From assembly GCA_037974665.1 (NCBI GenBank), contig CM075783.1:17082762-17146761 (forward strand): a stretch of DNA of 64,000 nucleotides, read 5' to 3'. Within the stretch, counting starts at the first letter, position 1; every line of letters starts with the position of its first letter. The translations under genes and the position numbers were made by a program. The notes below the pieces were generated by a model. That model saw only the letters and a list, made by a program, of their open reading frames with translations. It was not told where the DNA came from and ran no database searches. Positions 1-12,774 of the stretch are shown here, piece by piece. Source of the DNA: Ehretia macrophylla. Taxonomy: Eukaryota; Streptophyta; Magnoliopsida; Boraginales; Ehretiaceae.

Positions 1-556
1 TTTGATATGTGTGGTTAAATATTGTTCAATTGTGCCTTACTTGCCTTTCTTGCTCATCTACTTTAATTGTTGCATTGCACGACCTGATTGGCTTTTATCC
101 CTCACTGGGCAATAGTGGTTGCTCATACCTCGCTAACATGTTTCAGGAGACGCTGTGGTTGAACCCCAGCTAGATTTGATTAAAGGTGAAGAACAGGAGG
201 TTTAGACTGTTCTGTTGCCTTAGTTGCTGTGTCTAGTTGCCTGAGGTGGATTATGTTCTTGTTGATAAGTGAAGAACTTGTTTGTTCTACTTTATGTTCT
301 ATTTTGTAGCCTAAGTGCTATGTACTTGTTGTGTAATTGCAAGATGAAAGATAGATAATTGTAGGAGTAGATTTGGAACCATGGCATGTAATAACTTATG
401 TTTCTACTTCTAACTACTTTGTATGCTTGGGTGTGAATGTTCTGATGTATGATTGTTTTCAATTTCTAAGAATGTTTCAATGCTATCATGGAGTGACATG
501 ATAAGCAGTTTTGTGAAGAAGTTAAGTTATGAATGCATACTTGTATGAATCTGAAC
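1..556 (+). mobile_element. 3' part of an old LTR (outermost layer of the left nest), first piece
   Basis: This is non-coding sequence with the order of landmarks seen in the 3' half of the other LTRs in the window: a CCTCACTG box followed by a short hairpin (GGGCAA at 107-112, TTGCTC at 119-124), then TTTCAGGA, then the AT-rich stretch that leads to the core promoter. It stops at 556, where a solo LTR is inserted with target duplication TGAAC (552-556). It resumes at 12589. The 5' end lies outside the window, so the element type (solo LTR or 3' LTR of a full element) cannot be decided. Confidence 0.7.
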
Positions 557-2951
557 TGTAACGCCCCGATCCCTAACGAGACCGGGACTCCTATTTATCA
601 TGCTATTCTCACCCAATTCCAAACCCCGGGCACAAAATTTTAGGGGAAAACAGACGGAGTCTCCCCTGTTTATAGGACTAAACTGGTACCTGCACAAAGA
701 CACCCATGATGCTAGATCCACAAACAGCAACTCTTATAACCAATCCTCCAAGATTTTTATGGGCCACCCGCGATCACAAGGCCATCCGAGCCTTGGAACA
801 ACAACTACATATAACACACAAGCAAGCAAAGCATTTCTAATTTTAACTATAGGTAGTTAGATACAACAATAGCCAAGTTCTACTTCCAAGTTTGTTAATC
901 ACACAAGCATGCAAAAGAATAAGTTTACTATGGATTATTACATGTCATTCCACTTTATATCCAACATACAAGATTACAAATTATTACATTCACCAATTAT
1001 ACTCAAGACCCCAAGGTCACAAAAAGGCAATCAACAATAACTCCACGCAAGCTTCTCATTTTAGACAACCTTATCACACAAGAAGTCACCGAAATTGCTT
1101 AACTAGCACTTCTTCCTCTTCTTCTATCAGCTGAAGATTCACCTCAACTTCACCTGAAACATATTAAATGAGGAATGAGCAACAATGTTGCCCAGCGAGG
1201 GAGGTGATGCAACATGCCAACGTGCAATATGATATGCAACACAAGAAAACATATATAAGCCACATAAACCAACAAGACAATAAGCCAAGCTATTAATCAC
1301 TTTTAAAAAGGATACGGTTCCACTTCCAAGTCTTCGATCACGAGCCACGAACCACGAACTTCACGAACATGCCGGCAAACCCCAAACACCAACAATTGGG
1401 ATACTCCGGATGTATCCCGATCCTACGACCCTTTCTCCCGAGGTAGGTCCATGCCCAGCAGGTGAACCACGCCTCTGGGGTAGTGGAGTATGCCTCAGCG
1501 AGAAAGGGAATAGGCACCATGGTAGTCGAGGGAGCACGGCAAGCCCGACGCCGCCCGTGTTTCTCGACGCTACCATGTCCGATATAGGTTGCACAACCCA
1601 ATACAAGTCACAAACAATCAATATAACACATAACACGTAAGAGGGACGACAAAGTAGGCCGCCCTCACATATATGCACGATAAAAGTTCATATAAGCACG
1701 ATATTAGCTTTAAGATATCAAAAGTAGCAATCAACACAACTAATTCCAATAATCTACTCAAATAACTTAAATACATCCTAAATATTCAATGCAAGGCATT
1801 ACTAACACACAACAAGTTCCAAATGCAACTAAAATGGCTAAACACTACATTTCCCCTTTCTTTAACCGAGCTTTCTTTCTCCTAAGCATGGTTCGAGATT
1901 CCCAATCATACCCTAGTCTTTCTATATTCCTAATTAAGCTCAAAGGTGACTTTTAAAGTTACTAAAACTCATTTTTGAAGCAAAAGTTCAAGAAGGCCCC
2001 GAACGGGTTTGAACTACAACTACACTAGGCAAATCCTATTTTCGCGAAACGAAAGCACCAAAGGTGCTTCCTTAGCTCAAGGATACCCAAATCAATGCCC
2101 AAACTTGCCCCGATTGCTTAACGTATAAAACCCCATTTTTAAAGTAAGCTAATTATGCAATTAAGTTCAAATTCGAGTGATTCAACCTAACGTGGCTTTT
2201 CAACTAACTTCCCTAGGGTCTAGAGCACCTAATTGAAGCATCAATTCAAGCCAATTAGTAAATTTTCTCAAAACCCTAATTCTATGCACTATTCATCACC
2301 TCTTTGATCAATCTCAACATTCAACCATTAAATTTGTTATCAAACCTCAAAAGTTAGCTCTATAGATATTAAATAACTCATAGGAAGCATTCATAACAAG
2401 TTTTATAGCTAATATCAACAAATCAAGAAAATTCAACATAAGAGCATGAACTTTAAAAGAAATGAAATGCATCTCCCTCACAATTTTTGAAGACAATGAA
2501 GCTTGTTGAAGGCCCTAGGATGCTCAAAACACTCCCAAGATCAAGCTAGGAGCTCAAGATGCAAGGTTGTTGAAGCAAAATCTCCTCTTTTCCTTCTCCT
2601 TTGGTATTTTCGGCCCTGCTACAGTAATTCCTGCACATTTCTTCTTTTTTTTTTTTTGTGTTTTTGAGCTTATTTTTGCTATATAATGAGTAGGCTATGG
2701 GTGGGGTCAAGGGGGGGGGGGTGCTTAAATGGTCTATTAAAATGAGCTTAGTTAGCTTTAAAACAAGTTCATTGCACATAAATTAAGTTAGCTAACTAAA
2801 ACATTATATTTCATACGTAACACTATTCACTAGTTTTCACAAATCATTTTCTAAACGAAGGCTCCTATCGCTTTAAACTCAAATGCACATTTTTCCCACT
2901 CCTCTAACAATTAATGTAATTTAATAAAAATGTTAATTCTCTAATAGAATA

Positions 2952-5021
2952 TGTCACGCCCCAACTCGACCCCACCTACGATCAGTCAGGACGCAACGGA
3001 ATTTCGGCGGCATAACGACAGTAAACAGATTTCCGAGGTTCTAAACCAACCTCATTAAACAACATACAACCAGTAATTCCTCAATATAAACAACAACATA
3101 CAACACAACCATATTATACAATAAAACATCCTCGTTATACGCCTCCGTTCCAACATGACATACAATACCTCAACTTTATCATACATTTCACACAACAACA
3201 ATAATAACATAAATAAGGCTATCATCACATAACTATATGACCATTCAATAAGGATACTCTATTTGGTGTAGCTCCATACGCCATCACGATCTCAACCGTT
3301 CTTCTTATAACTCCCCATTACTCACGCACCCGAGGTACCTCACTAGCCCCTTCCCTCCATGACATCTCCGTCATGCGAGCTGGGGGTAGCCTATGGCAGT
3401 CATGCCGTTATCAACCCGACAGCCCGACGCTGCCCGAGAGGTGGCACACACATACCAAGGCTCCATATTCATCAATCATCATGCAAGCATAAATCGATCA
3501 ATCAATTGGGAGATCAGCAACAAGAGTGCCCGATTCCCGCATTCAATAATAATCAATCAATAACATCAATATAACATCAATATAACATCAATATTAAATT
3601 AAACATCAAACAACGTAGTTAGATGACAAAGTAGGCCATCTAACCGGACATGCATAATATACATAATTAAACTCTAAATTACTCAACAACAACTCACCAT
3701 TCATCACTCGAACACTACCCAACCATCTAAGGCATCGTTCAAGAAATTAAAGAATGACAACCTAAACTTCTAAAATTCATAACTTACAATCTACTAATCC
3801 AAACATTGCCAAATCAGTTCCTATCACTCACCCATTCAACCTACTACATTAGCCCTCTTGGAAATCCACCATAACACCTCCAAATCATGCCCGATAACCC
3901 TAAAACCCTATGACGTCATGGCTGGATTTTCCGGATTTTCACACAAACAATGTAATCGAAAATTCGGCATTACAACAGCGCTAACACGTAATTATCAAGT
4001 ATTTAGAAATCGACAGCAATCGATTTCGAGCAACGCAACTCAATTAAATCAACTTTGAACATTTTAATCAAAATTAAATACCCGGAAAATAAAAATTATG
4101 CTATATCCGACAGAAACTCGTAGTATTAGTATATAATGATCCCTAGCATGCAAGGAACAATAATCTAACATCATATTTCAATTCTAACGGTTCAATCTTC
4201 ATTTATACGCAAAAACACAAAAATGACATTTTGAGATCTAGAATTTTTCTCTCACCTTAGATGCGATATAAGCCTAGGAGTGCGTGCAATGCGTGCCCAA
4301 CAAGCAGAATCCAAGTCGGTGCGAAGTTCTACGGACAAAAACTAGGTTTTTCTTTGAAAAATTGGATTGAAAGCTTAAGTTTTTCTCTTCTCTTTTCTCT
4401 CCTCAACCTCTCGGCAATTTGTGTGTGTGTGATGGTGTTTTTGTGTTGTGTGAGTGTGTGTAGGTGACATTAGCTTATAAGGTCAATTATTTAATTAAAG
4501 TCAAAGTTATTTTAATAGGCATTTTTGTATTTTTAATGACTTTAATTGCATTTTATTGCTCACCAAGTTAAAAATAATTATGCAACCCCCAAGATATCTC
4601 AAGTGGATTATTTTTAGGTGACAAGAAGTTTTACATTCAAAGAATTCCACCCGAGTCGGCTTAAAACTCGATTTTCGCAAAAGTCGGTGTAAAAACCCTA
4701 ATAAATTCTTAAGCCGATTTTAAAACCGTTTTCATCAAACACAGGTCTATTAAAGTCCGTGGACTAGGTCTAGAAGGGTTAAAAAGACCAGTTTCAAAAT
4801 TATAGCGGACGTGTTTCGAAAACACTATTCACTGAAAATCGACGATAAAATTTCTGACTCCGTTTTTGATGAAAATTTCATGAATGCACATTTAGCACGT
4901 ATTAGGAGTATTGAAATCAAAATTATAACTTTCTAGGTCCTATAGCACATAAACAGGTCATATGCACGCAAAACGAGGTAAAGCACGTAAAACGAGATAA
5001 GCAAGAAAGTGGGGTTTCACA
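2952..5021 (-). repeat. 3' LTR of the Tekay element (2,070 bp)
   Basis: In plus-strand reading it begins TGTCACGCCCCAACTCG and ends GGGGTTTCACA. It is nearly identical to the LTR at 10017-12460 but shorter. It carries no gene. A GC-rich block near 3350-3450 matches the position of the GC-rich module in the other LTRs. Confidence 0.92.
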
Positions 5022-8000
5022 TTCTCCCCCCCTTATAGAAATTTCGTCCTCGAAATTCTTACTTGATGTACGGAAAAGATCTGGGTATTGCTGCTGCATC
5101 TGATCTCGTCTCTCCCACGTAGCTTCCTCAATGCCGTGATGCTTCCACAACACCTTAACCATCGGAATCCTCTTCGACCTCAACTCTCGGTCCATCTGAT
5201 CTAGAATACGAATCGGACGCTCGTCATAAGTCAAATTCTCTCGAAGCTGTAACGGCTCTGGCTCAAGAATATGAGAAGGATCCGGATTATATTTCCGCAA
5301 ATTAGACACGTGAAACACATCGTGGACATTAGAGAAGTTCTCCGGTAAAGCCAACCGATATGCCAACTTACCGACCCTGCCAGTAATCTCAAACGGTCCA
5401 ACAAATCTCGGACTCAGCTTACCACCTTTACCATAACGAACAAACCCTTTTCGAGGAGACAATCTCAAGAAAACCCGATCTCCAACTGCAAACTCCAAGT
5501 CTCGACGACGCTTATCAGCATAACTCTTGAATCTACTCTGCGCTGTAAGCATTCTCTGCCTGATCAACTGGACATTCTCGATCTTCTCAAGAAGTTCTGG
5601 CATGATAGTCGGATCAATAGTCTTCATCTCTCCTACCTCGTCCCAATATAAAGGTGAACGGCACTTACGACCGTAAAGAGCTGCAAAAGGTGCCATTCCA
5701 ATAGTAGCTTGATAACTATTGTTATAGGCAAACTCGGCAAGTGGTAGATGTTTCTCCCAGTTCTTCCCGAAGTCCAGAACACAAGCCCTAAGCATATCTT
5801 CCAGAATCTGAATAGTCCGCTCAGATTGACCGTCGGTCTGTGGATGATACGCTGTACTGAAGTTCAACTGAGTACCCAAAGTCTCCTGAAGTTTCTCCCA
5901 CAAATGAGAAGTAAATCGAGGATCTCGATCAGAGACAATACTAGATGGAATACCGTGAAGTCTAACAATCTGATCCAGATAGAGATCCGTCAGCTTTGTA
6001 ACCTCATCTCCTAACCTCATGGAAATAAAATGAGCTGTCTTCGTCAAACGATCCACGACAACCCAAACTGCATCATTACCCCTCGGTGATCTAGGCAAAC
6101 CAGTGACGAAGTCCATCGTAATATGCTCCCATTTCCACTCTGGTATAGCCAACGGCTGAAGCAAACCTGCTGGTCGTTGATGCTCGGCTTTCACTCTCTG
6201 ACAAGTCAAACATCTAGACACAAACTGAGCAACCTCCCTCTTCATGTTGTTCCACCAGTAATGTTGCTTCAAATCCCGATACATCTTGGTTCCACCGGGA
6301 TGAATAGTATATTTAGAATTATGAGCTTCCTCCAGAATACCTCGTCTCAAGCCCGGTTCATCGGGAACACAAACCCTGTTCCGAAACCGAAGAATACCAT
6401 CCTCATGCACTTTAAAGTCAGACTGATCATCCGAAATCTGATCCTTGATCTTCTGAAGGTTAACATCAAGCTGCTGAGCTTCCCTGATCTGAGACAACAA
6501 TAAAGGCTGAATACGGAGATGTGAACACATCACCCCAACCTGAGTCAACTCTGGTCTCCAATAACTAAACTCCTCAAGAACCTCCCACTTCTTGACAGCC
6601 AAACAAGAAATACTAGCCTTCCGGCTGAGAGCATCTGCCACAACATTTGCCTTTCCAGGCAGATAATTGATAGAACAATTATAATCTCCAAGAAGCTCCA
6701 TCCATCTCCGCTGGCGCATATTCAACTCCTTCTGTGAGAATAAATACTTAAGACTCTTATGATCAGTGAAAATCTCGAACTTACTGCCCCACAGATAATG
6801 ACGCCACTTCTTCAGTGCGAAGACAACTGCTGCCAACTCAAGATCATGAGTCGGATAATTCACCTCATAAGGCTTCAACTTCCTGGAAGCATAAGCAATA
6901 ACTCGGCCATCCTGCATAAGAACACATCCCAAGCCCTCCTTGGATGCATCGCTGTAAATGACCATATTATCGATCCCCTCTGGTAGAGCAAGTACTGGAG
7001 CGGTAGTTAACCTCTTTTTCAACTCCTGAAATCCACTCTCACACTTCTCGTCCCAATTAAAGATAGTCCGTTTCTGAGTCAACTTAGATAGTGGCCCCGC
7101 AATCTTTGAGAAGTCCTTGACAAACCTACGGTAATAACCCGCCAAGCCAAGAAAGCTACGGACATCAGTAACACTCTCTGGCCGCTTCCAAGACATCACC
7201 GATTCAATCTTAGTGGGATCTACAGAAATACCACTCTGTGTAATAACATGGCCAAGAAAAGAAATCCGTTGCAGCCAAAATTCACATTTGCTGAACTTGG
7301 CAAACAACTGATGCTCCTGCAACTTCTCTAATACAAGCCGTAGATGTTGCTCGTGCTCCAATTCAGATTTAGAATAGACCAAGATATCATCAATAAAAAT
7401 CACCACGAACTGGTCCAAGTACGGCTGAAAGACTCGATGCATAAGATCCATGAATGCTGCCGGTGCATTAGTCAATCCAAAGGGCATAACAACAAACTCG
7501 TAATGCCCATACCGAGTCCTGAAGGCAGACTTCGGAACATCCTCCGAACGAATCCGAAGCTGATAATACCCCTGCCTCAAATCAAACTTAGAGTAGACTT
7601 TGGCTCCCTGAAGTTGATCAAACAACTCATCAATCAGTGGCAAAGGATATTTATTCTTGATAGTCACCTGATTCAACCCACGATAATCTATACATAATCT
7701 CAAGGTGCCATCCTTCTTCTTCACAAATAAGACTGGAGCTCCCCAAGGTGAAGAACTCTGCTGAATAAATCCTTTCTCCAACAACTCCTGTAACTGAGTC
7801 TTCAACTCCTTCAACTCAGCTGGTGCCATCCGGTACGCCGATTTAGAAATAGGTTGAGTACCGGGAACAAGATTAATCACAAACTCGATATCCCTCTCTG
7901 GCGGCAATCCTGGCAACTCCTCGGGAAATACATTAGGATATTCCCGGATAATAGGGACTTCCTCTAGCTGTAGCTTAACAGATGGCTTGTTGATCAAATA

Positions 8001-8777
8001 AGCTAGATAACCCGAACACCCCTTACTCACCAACTTAACGGCTTTAGTTGCTGAGATAACAAAACTCGTCTTAGCACCCCGGTTACCCGCTACCTCAACT
8101 ACTGGCTGATCTGGCAAACGAAACTGTACTACCTTGGTTCTACAGTTCAACTGGGCATCGTACTTAGAAAGCCAATCCATTCCCAGAATAACATCATACC
8201 CCCGGATAGGAAATAAAATAAGGTCCGAAGGAAAATTATGCCCCTTAACATGTATTATACAATCCTTACATACTAAGCCAGTAACATACTTATCAGTCAA
8301 AGAGGTACTAATCTCAACCACATAAGGCAATCTTTCAGGTTGCAAATTAACACGTTGCACACAAGCAGGAGTAATGAAAGAATGCGTAGCACCAGAATCA
8401 ATCAACACTTTAACAAGTTGATCAAGTATAAGAAAGTTACCTTCCACAACTGCAGTCTCCTCAGGCATCTCCTCTAAGTCAACTGCATAAGCCCGAGCCT
8501 GAACCCGCTGCTGCTGTGGTACACTGCCCGTAGGCCTACCCTGGTAACCCTGAGTCGCTGCCCGACCCTCAGTCCTCGCATACTTAGGGCAATCCTTCGC
8601 CCTATGATCGATGCTACCACAACCCAAACATGTCCCTGCCTTTACCCTGCAGTCGGACTCCACATGCCCTGGGCGCTTGCAGTAATTACACTGCGATGAT
8701 GTGGCACTAACACTGCCCCTAGAATAACCAGAAGCTGAAGAAGCAGCTGATACAGCCTGCTGCTGAGGTCTCACCAC
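4923..8777 (-). CDS. Pol region of the Tekay element (nucleocapsid zinc knuckles, PR, RT, RNase H, IN, chromodomain-like tail)
   Basis: Open frame of 1,284 residues. Two CCHC knuckles lie near residues 30-43 and 50-63, an aspartic protease DSGATHSF near 127-134, and a reverse transcriptase at about 310-510 with the FIDDILVYS active site near 461. RNase H runs about 600-720 with acidic residues near 610, 672 and 715. The integrase has an HHCC zinc region near 815-860 and a DDE core near 889, 950 and 986. A GPF region and a chromodomain-like tail ([19 protein letters not shown]) lie near 1200. These are the parts of a Ty3/Gypsy chromovirus in standard order, and the tail wording points to Tekay/Del. 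The frame runs across the pre-polypurine hairpin and just into the 3' LTR. It acts in the cytoplasmic particle and then in nuclear integration. As a retroelement relic it is described only at this level. Confidence 0.93.
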   Translation of the reverse strand: MVRPQQQAVSAASSASGYSRGSVSATSSQCNYCKRPGHVESDCRVKAGTCLGCGSIDHRAKDCPKYARTEGRAATQGYQGRPTGSVPQQQRVQARAYAVDLEEMPEETAVVEGNFLILDQLVKVLIDSGATHSFITPACVQRVNLQPERLPYVVEISTSLTDKYVTGLVCKDCIIHVKGHNFPSDLILFPIRGYDVILGMDWLSKYDAQLNCRTKVVQFRLPDQPVVEVAGNRGAKTSFVISATKAVKLVSKGCSGYLAYLINKPSVKLQLEEVPIIREYPNVFPEELPGLPPERDIEFVINLVPGTQPISKSAYRMAPAELKELKTQLQELLEKGFIQQSSSPWGAPVLFVKKKDGTLRLCIDYRGLNQVTIKNKYPLPLIDELFDQLQGAKVYSKFDLRQGYYQLRIRSEDVPKSAFRTRYGHYEFVVMPFGLTNAPAAFMDLMHRVFQPYLDQFVVIFIDDILVYSKSELEHEQHLRLVLEKLQEHQLFAKFSKCEFWLQRISFLGHVITQSGISVDPTKIESVMSWKRPESVTDVRSFLGLAGYYRRFVKDFSKIAGPLSKLTQKRTIFNWDEKCESGFQELKKRLTTAPVLALPEGIDNMVIYSDASKEGLGCVLMQDGRVIAYASRKLKPYEVNYPTHDLELAAVVFALKKWRHYLWGSKFEIFTDHKSLKYLFSQKELNMRQRRWMELLGDYNCSINYLPGKANVVADALSRKASISCLAVKKWEVLEEFSYWRPELTQVGVMCSHLRIQPLLLSQIREAQQLDVNLQKIKDQISDDQSDFKVHEDGILRFRNRVCVPDEPGLRRGILEEAHNSKYTIHPGGTKMYRDLKQHYWWNNMKREVAQFVSRCLTCQRVKAEHQRPAGLLQPLAIPEWKWEHITMDFVTGLPRSPRGNDAVWVVVDRLTKTAHFISMRLGDEVTKLTDLYLDQIVRLHGIPSSIVSDRDPRFTSHLWEKLQETLGTQLNFSTAYHPQTDGQSERTIQILEDMLRACVLDFGKNWEKHLPLAEFAYNNSYQATIGMAPFAALYGRKCRSPLYWDEVGEMKTIDPTIMPELLEKIENVQLIRQRMLTAQSRFKSYADKRRRDLEFAVGDRVFLRLSPRKGFVRYGKGGKLSPRFVGPFEITGRVGKLAYRLALPENFSNVHDVFHVSNLRKYNPDPSHILEPEPLQLRENLTYDERPIRILDQMDRELRSKRIPMVKVLWKHHGIEEATWERRDQMQQQYPDLFRTSSKNFEDEISIRGGECETPLSCLSRFTCFTSFCVHMTCLCAIGPRKL
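5022..5034 (-). other. polypurine tract of the Tekay element
   Basis: On the minus strand this reads TAAGGGGGGAGAA and directly abuts the 3' LTR, the expected place of the plus-strand DNA primer. A 7-bp hairpin (5040-5057 on the plus strand) lies 5 bases upstream of it in the element's sense. Confidence 0.9.
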
Positions 8778-8822
8778 ACTAGGCCTATACTGACCCTGAG
8801 ACTGGGCTGGCCTAAACTGAGT

Positions 8823-9809
8823 CTAAACCTGATATGGCCTCTGCTGAAACTGAGGCCGATAATAACTCTGCTGACCCTGTGTCCTATAAGAACCCTGCTG
8901 GGCAGGTGGCCTGTAGACAAACTGCTGTACTGGAGGCCTATATAAAACCTGCTGGCCCTGCGGCTGATACGGCCTCTTACTAGGCTGACTGGAGACAATC
9001 TGATCCCCTTTCCTCTTCTCTAACCTAGAAGCTGCCTCAAAAGCCTCAGTGAAAATATCATAACGATTCAGAGCCATCACATCCTGAATCTCGGGCCGCA
9101 ACCCCAACATAAACCTGCGAGTCCTCCGCTCCTCGTCTACCATATACTCCGGTGCATACCGGGACAATCGAGTAAATGTGGCCTCATATTGAGCCACTGT
9201 AGCATCTCCCTGGACCAAGGCTAGAAACTCGGCCTCTCTCCGTTCCCTGCAAATCCTCGGGACATACTTTGCCCGGAAAGCCATCAGAAAGGTACCCCAA
9301 ACATAAGGAATACCCTGTGCCGCCCAGCTAGTCCTAACCGTGCGCCACCACTCCTCTGCCTCGTCATCTAACAAATACACGGCAAAAGAGACTTTCTGTT
9401 CATCAGTATAGCCAAGTGGATCATAAATCTTCTCCAACTTGCTAATCCATACCTCCGCCTTCCTATCATCCGGCTCCCCCTGAAATCTCGGTGGGTGATA
9501 TCCTAAAAAATCCTTCAGGGTACCACGCCCGTGGTTACCACCCTGAATATTCAGAAGCTGAGCATGCATAGCCTGATTCTGGGCAGCCTGCCCTGCTAAT
9601 AACTGTGCCTGACTAGCCACTAACTCTGCAATCCGCTCCATAGCTGCTCCTAATCGGTCATCACCCCCGTCACGGCCCGGTGCCACGTTACTCGGAGTCT
9701 CATCAGTCAACTCAGACCTACCTCTGGTTCTCGGTCGACCGGCCATTCTACTAATCAAAGAGTTAGCACAGTTATAGCACGTAGACAGGTTATAAACAAC
9801 TATTAACAC
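8823..9809 (-). CDS. Gag region of the Tekay element
   Basis: Open frame of 328 residues as annotated. The likely initiator is the Met of MAGRPRTRGRSE, about 20 codons in (near 9746), because the preceding residues do not look like Gag. The middle (about residues 105-270) is a Ty3/Gypsy capsid of the retrotransposon-gag type, with the landmarks FLGYHPPRFQGEPDD, EEWWRTV and FRAKYVP. A Gln/Tyr/Pro-rich linker follows and leads toward the zinc knuckles found at the start of the Pol region. The product would form the particle shell and package the RNA. It lies directly upstream of Pol in the element's sense, as in other chromoviruses. Confidence 0.9.
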   Translation of the reverse strand: MLIVVYNLSTCYNCANSLISRMAGRPRTRGRSELTDETPSNVAPGRDGGDDRLGAAMERIAELVASQAQLLAGQAAQNQAMHAQLLNIQGGNHGRGTLKDFLGYHPPRFQGEPDDRKAEVWISKLEKIYDPLGYTDEQKVSFAVYLLDDEAEEWWRTVRTSWAAQGIPYVWGTFLMAFRAKYVPRICRERREAEFLALVQGDATVAQYEATFTRLSRYAPEYMVDEERRTRRFMLGLRPEIQDVMALNRYDIFTEAFEAASRLEKRKGDQIVSSQPSKRPYQPQGQQVLYRPPVQQFVYRPPAQQGSYRTQGQQSYYRPQFQQRPYQV

Positions 9810-9997
9810 ATAAATAACAAACTCATATAAAACACATAAACAAATTGATCACATAATCACATAAGCACTTAAATCATATAATCACTTAATCAATTAATCA
9901 TACCAATACATATTTCATTTTTCTTTCCTTTCATACATATTTCATGCTAAGACCATTACCCACATTCCGAGAATACCCCGGCTGACAACTAACATGA
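9810..9997 (-). other. 5' leader of the Tekay element
   Basis: A short AT-rich, non-coding stretch between the primer site and the Gag frame. It contains repeated ATCACATAATCAC-type words. No recognised structure beyond that. Confidence 0.7.
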
Positions 9998-10009
9998 GCT
10001 CTGATACCA
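9998..10009 (-). other. primer binding site (initiator-Met tRNA) of the Tekay element
   Basis: The minus strand reads TGGTATCAGAGC, complementary to the 3' end of plant initiator methionine tRNA. It lies a few bases inside the 5' LTR, the usual site of minus-strand DNA priming. Confidence 0.93.
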
Positions 10010-10016
10010 CTTAAAC

Positions 10017-12460
10017 TGTCACGCCCCAACTCGACCCCACCTACGATCAGTCAGGACGCAACGGAATTTCGGCGGCATAACGACAGTAAACAGATTTCCG
10101 AGGTTCTAAACCAACCTCATTAAACAACATACAACCAGTAATTCCTCAATATAAACAACAACATACAACACAACCATATTATACAATAAAACATCCTCGT
10201 TATACGCCTCCGTTCCAACATGACATACAATACCTCAACTTTATCATACATTTCAAAAGTAAGTTGAGACACAACTACAACTTAACCATAGACGAAAGAA
10301 AGCCACTAAATTAACATCATTTGGTTCATCATCTTTTCAATATCTATTACATTAAGAACCGTAAAGCATATAAGGTCTATTAAACTAATATACAAGACAT
10401 TTAACAACATAAAGTCATGGATAAGACTCAGGGACATATGACTCATCCACGAAAGGCACATTTTCCACATTCTCCTCTTCAGGAGGCACGTACCCGTAAT
10501 CTTGTGAAAGTACACCTGAAACATGCATTAATAGAGAGTGAGCTTATATACATAAGCCTAGTGAGGATCCGATAGATCTCGACAGTATTCACTACGCTCC
10601 TTGGATTTAGTCCTTTGAGCAAGTAAACACACAACAACAATAATAACATAAATAAGGCTATCATCACATAACTATATGACCATTCAATAAGGATACTCTA
10701 TTTGGTGTAGCTCCATACGCCATCACGATCTCAACCGTTCTTCTTATAACTCCCCATTACTCACGCACCCGAGGTACCTCACTAGCCCCTTCCCTCCATG
10801 ACATCTCCGTCATGCGAGCTGGGGGTAGCCTATGGCAGTCATGCCGTTATCAACCCGACAATCCGACGCTGCCCGAGAGGTGGCACACACATACCAAGGC
10901 TCCATATTCATCAATCATCATGCAAGCATAAATTGATCAATCAATTGGGAGATCAGCAACAAGAGTGCCCGATTCCCGCATTCAATAATAATCAATCAAT
11001 AACATCAATATAACATCAATATAACATCAATATTAAATTAAACATCAAACAACGTAGTTAGATGACAAAGTAGGCCATCTAACCGGACATGCATAATATA
11101 CATAATTAAACTCTAAATTACTCAACAACAACTCACCATCCATCACTCGAACACTACCCAACCATCTAAGGCATCGTTCAAGAAATTAAAGAATGACAAC
11201 CTAAACTTCTAAAATTCATAACTTACAATCTACTAATCCAAACATTGCCAAATCAGTTCCTATCACTCACCCATTCAACCTACTACATTAGCCTTCTCGG
11301 AAATCCACCATAACACCTCCAAATCATGCCCGATAACCCTAAAACCCTATGACGTCATGGCTGGATTTTCCGGATTTTCACACAAACAATGTAATCGAAA
11401 ATTCGGCATTACAACAGCGCTAACACGTAATTATCAAGTATTTAGAAATCGACGGCAATCGATTTCGAGCAACGCAACTCAATTAAATCAACTTTGAACA
11501 TTTTAATCAAAATTAAATACCCGGAAAATAAAAATTATGCTATATCCGACAGAAACTCGTAGTATTAGTATATAATGATCCCTAGCATGCAAGGAGCAAT
11601 AATCTAACATCAGATTTCAATTCTAACGGTTCAATCTTCATTTATACGCAAAAACACAAAAATGACATTTTGAGATCTAGAATTTTTCTCTCACCTTAGA
11701 TGCGATATAAGCCTAGGAATGCGTGCAATGCGTGCCCAACAAGCAGAATCCAAGTTGGTGCGAAGTTCTACGAACAAAAACTAGGTTTTTCTTTGAAAAA
11801 TTGGATTGAAAGCTTAAGTTTTTCTCTTCTCTTTTCTCTCCTCAACCTCTCGGCAATGTGTGTGTGTGTGATGGTGTTTTTTTGTTGTGTGAGTGTGTGT
11901 AGGTGACATTAGCTTATAAGGTCAATTATTTAATTAAAGTCAAAGTTATTTTAATAGGCATTTTTGTATTTTTAATGACTTTAATTGCATTTTATTGCTC
12001 ACCAAGTTAAAAATAATTATGCAACCCCCAAGATATCTCAAGTGGATTATTTTTAGGTGACAAGAAGTTTTACATTCAAAGAATTCCACACGAGTCGGCT
12101 TAAAACTCGATTTTCGCAAAAGTCGGTGTAAAAACCCTAATAAATTCTTAAGCCGATTTTAAAACCGTTTTCATCAAACACAGGTCTATTAAAGTCCGTG
12201 GACTAGGTCTAGAAGGGTTAAAAAGACCAGTTTCAAAATTATAGCGGACGTGTTTCGAAAACACTATTCACTGAAAATCGACGATAAAATTTCTGACTCC
12301 GTTTTTGATGAAAATTTCATGAATGCACATTTAGCACGTATTAGGAGTATTGAAATCAAAATTATAACTTTCTAGGTCCTATAGCACATAAACAGGTCAT
12401 ATGCACGCAAAACGAGGTAAAGCACGTAAAACGAGATAAGCAAGAAAGTGGGGTTTCACA
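10017..12460 (-). repeat. 5' LTR of the Tekay element (2,444 bp)
   Basis: It has the same ends as the LTR at 2952-5021 and is nearly identical to it apart from length. Near 10540-10559 it carries the hairpin GAGCTTAT...ATAAGCCT in the position where other LTRs of the window have a GAGTATAC hairpin. The target duplication GAATA follows at 12461-12465. Confidence 0.92.
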
Positions 12461-12588
12461 GAATATAGTTTGAAAACGGGATGAATAGTAGCTAAAGAAG
12501 ACAGTTAATAAAGCACAGAAGGAAATGCGCAAACAATAGATGCAACAGTAAATAAATGTATGGCTAAAATCTCGGGTGTCACATGAAC

Positions 12589-12774
12589 TGTTGTATATCT
12601 TAAGGCTCGGATGGCCTTAAAGCTAAGATCTTTAGTTATAAATGAATGTCTTATTATGTTGTGGCTTTATTGAGTGTTTACAGGTTTTCAGAATGTCCAC
12701 GGTACAGGAGAAACTCTGTCCGTTTGTCAGGTCCAGACTTAACCTTTAGCGTGGGGTTGGGTCGGGGCGTGACA
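12589..12774 (+). mobile_element. 3' end of the same outer LTR, second piece
   Basis: This continues the LTR interrupted at 556. It carries a degenerate form of the GAAACTCCGTCCGTTT promoter-proximal motif and ends in GGGTCGGGGCGTGACA, the terminal pattern of the LTR group. No tRNA primer site follows, so this is the right end of an element and not the start of an internal region. The next bases, ATTAC (12775-12779), are a candidate target duplication whose partner lies outside the window. Confidence 0.7.

Larger units (their letters stand above)
2952..12460 (-). mobile_element. Ty3/Gypsy chromovirus, Tekay/Del clade, nearly whole
   Basis: A full LTR retrotransposon of about 9.5 kb on the minus strand. 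It has two LTRs (10017-12460 is the 5' LTR, 2952-5021 the 3' LTR), an initiator-Met primer site, Gag, a Pol with protease, reverse transcriptase, RNase H and integrase, and a polypurine tract. It is flanked by the 5-bp target duplication GAATA (2947-2951 and 12461-12465). The integrase C-terminus carries the GPF and chromodomain-like region typical of Tekay/Del. The LTRs differ in length but show well under 1-2% base divergence by eye over the aligned part, which under usual plant rates suggests an insertion age below about a million years. The coding region looks nearly whole, with roughly one break. Confidence 0.93.
557..12583 (-). mobile_element. solo LTR, about 2.5 kb of its own sequence, interrupted by the Tekay element
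   Basis: The left end TGTAACGCCCCGATCC and right end CGGGTGTCACA are flanked by the 5-bp direct repeat TGAAC (552-556 and 12584-12588). Removing the guest at 2952-12460 plus its duplication leaves about 2.5 kb. There is no internal region, primer site or polypurine tract, so this is a solo LTR in minus orientation. Landmarks read in its own sense: GC-rich module (about 1345-1585), hairpin GGGCAAC...GTTGCTC (1177-1193), promoter-proximal motif near 645-665. It has no coding capacity. The G run at 2711-2720 and T run near 2645 are simple-sequence wear. Confidence 0.85.

Noticed and set aside
5748-8325. Plus-strand frames opposite the pol region
   Set aside because: Shadows of the minus-strand Pol coding sequence.
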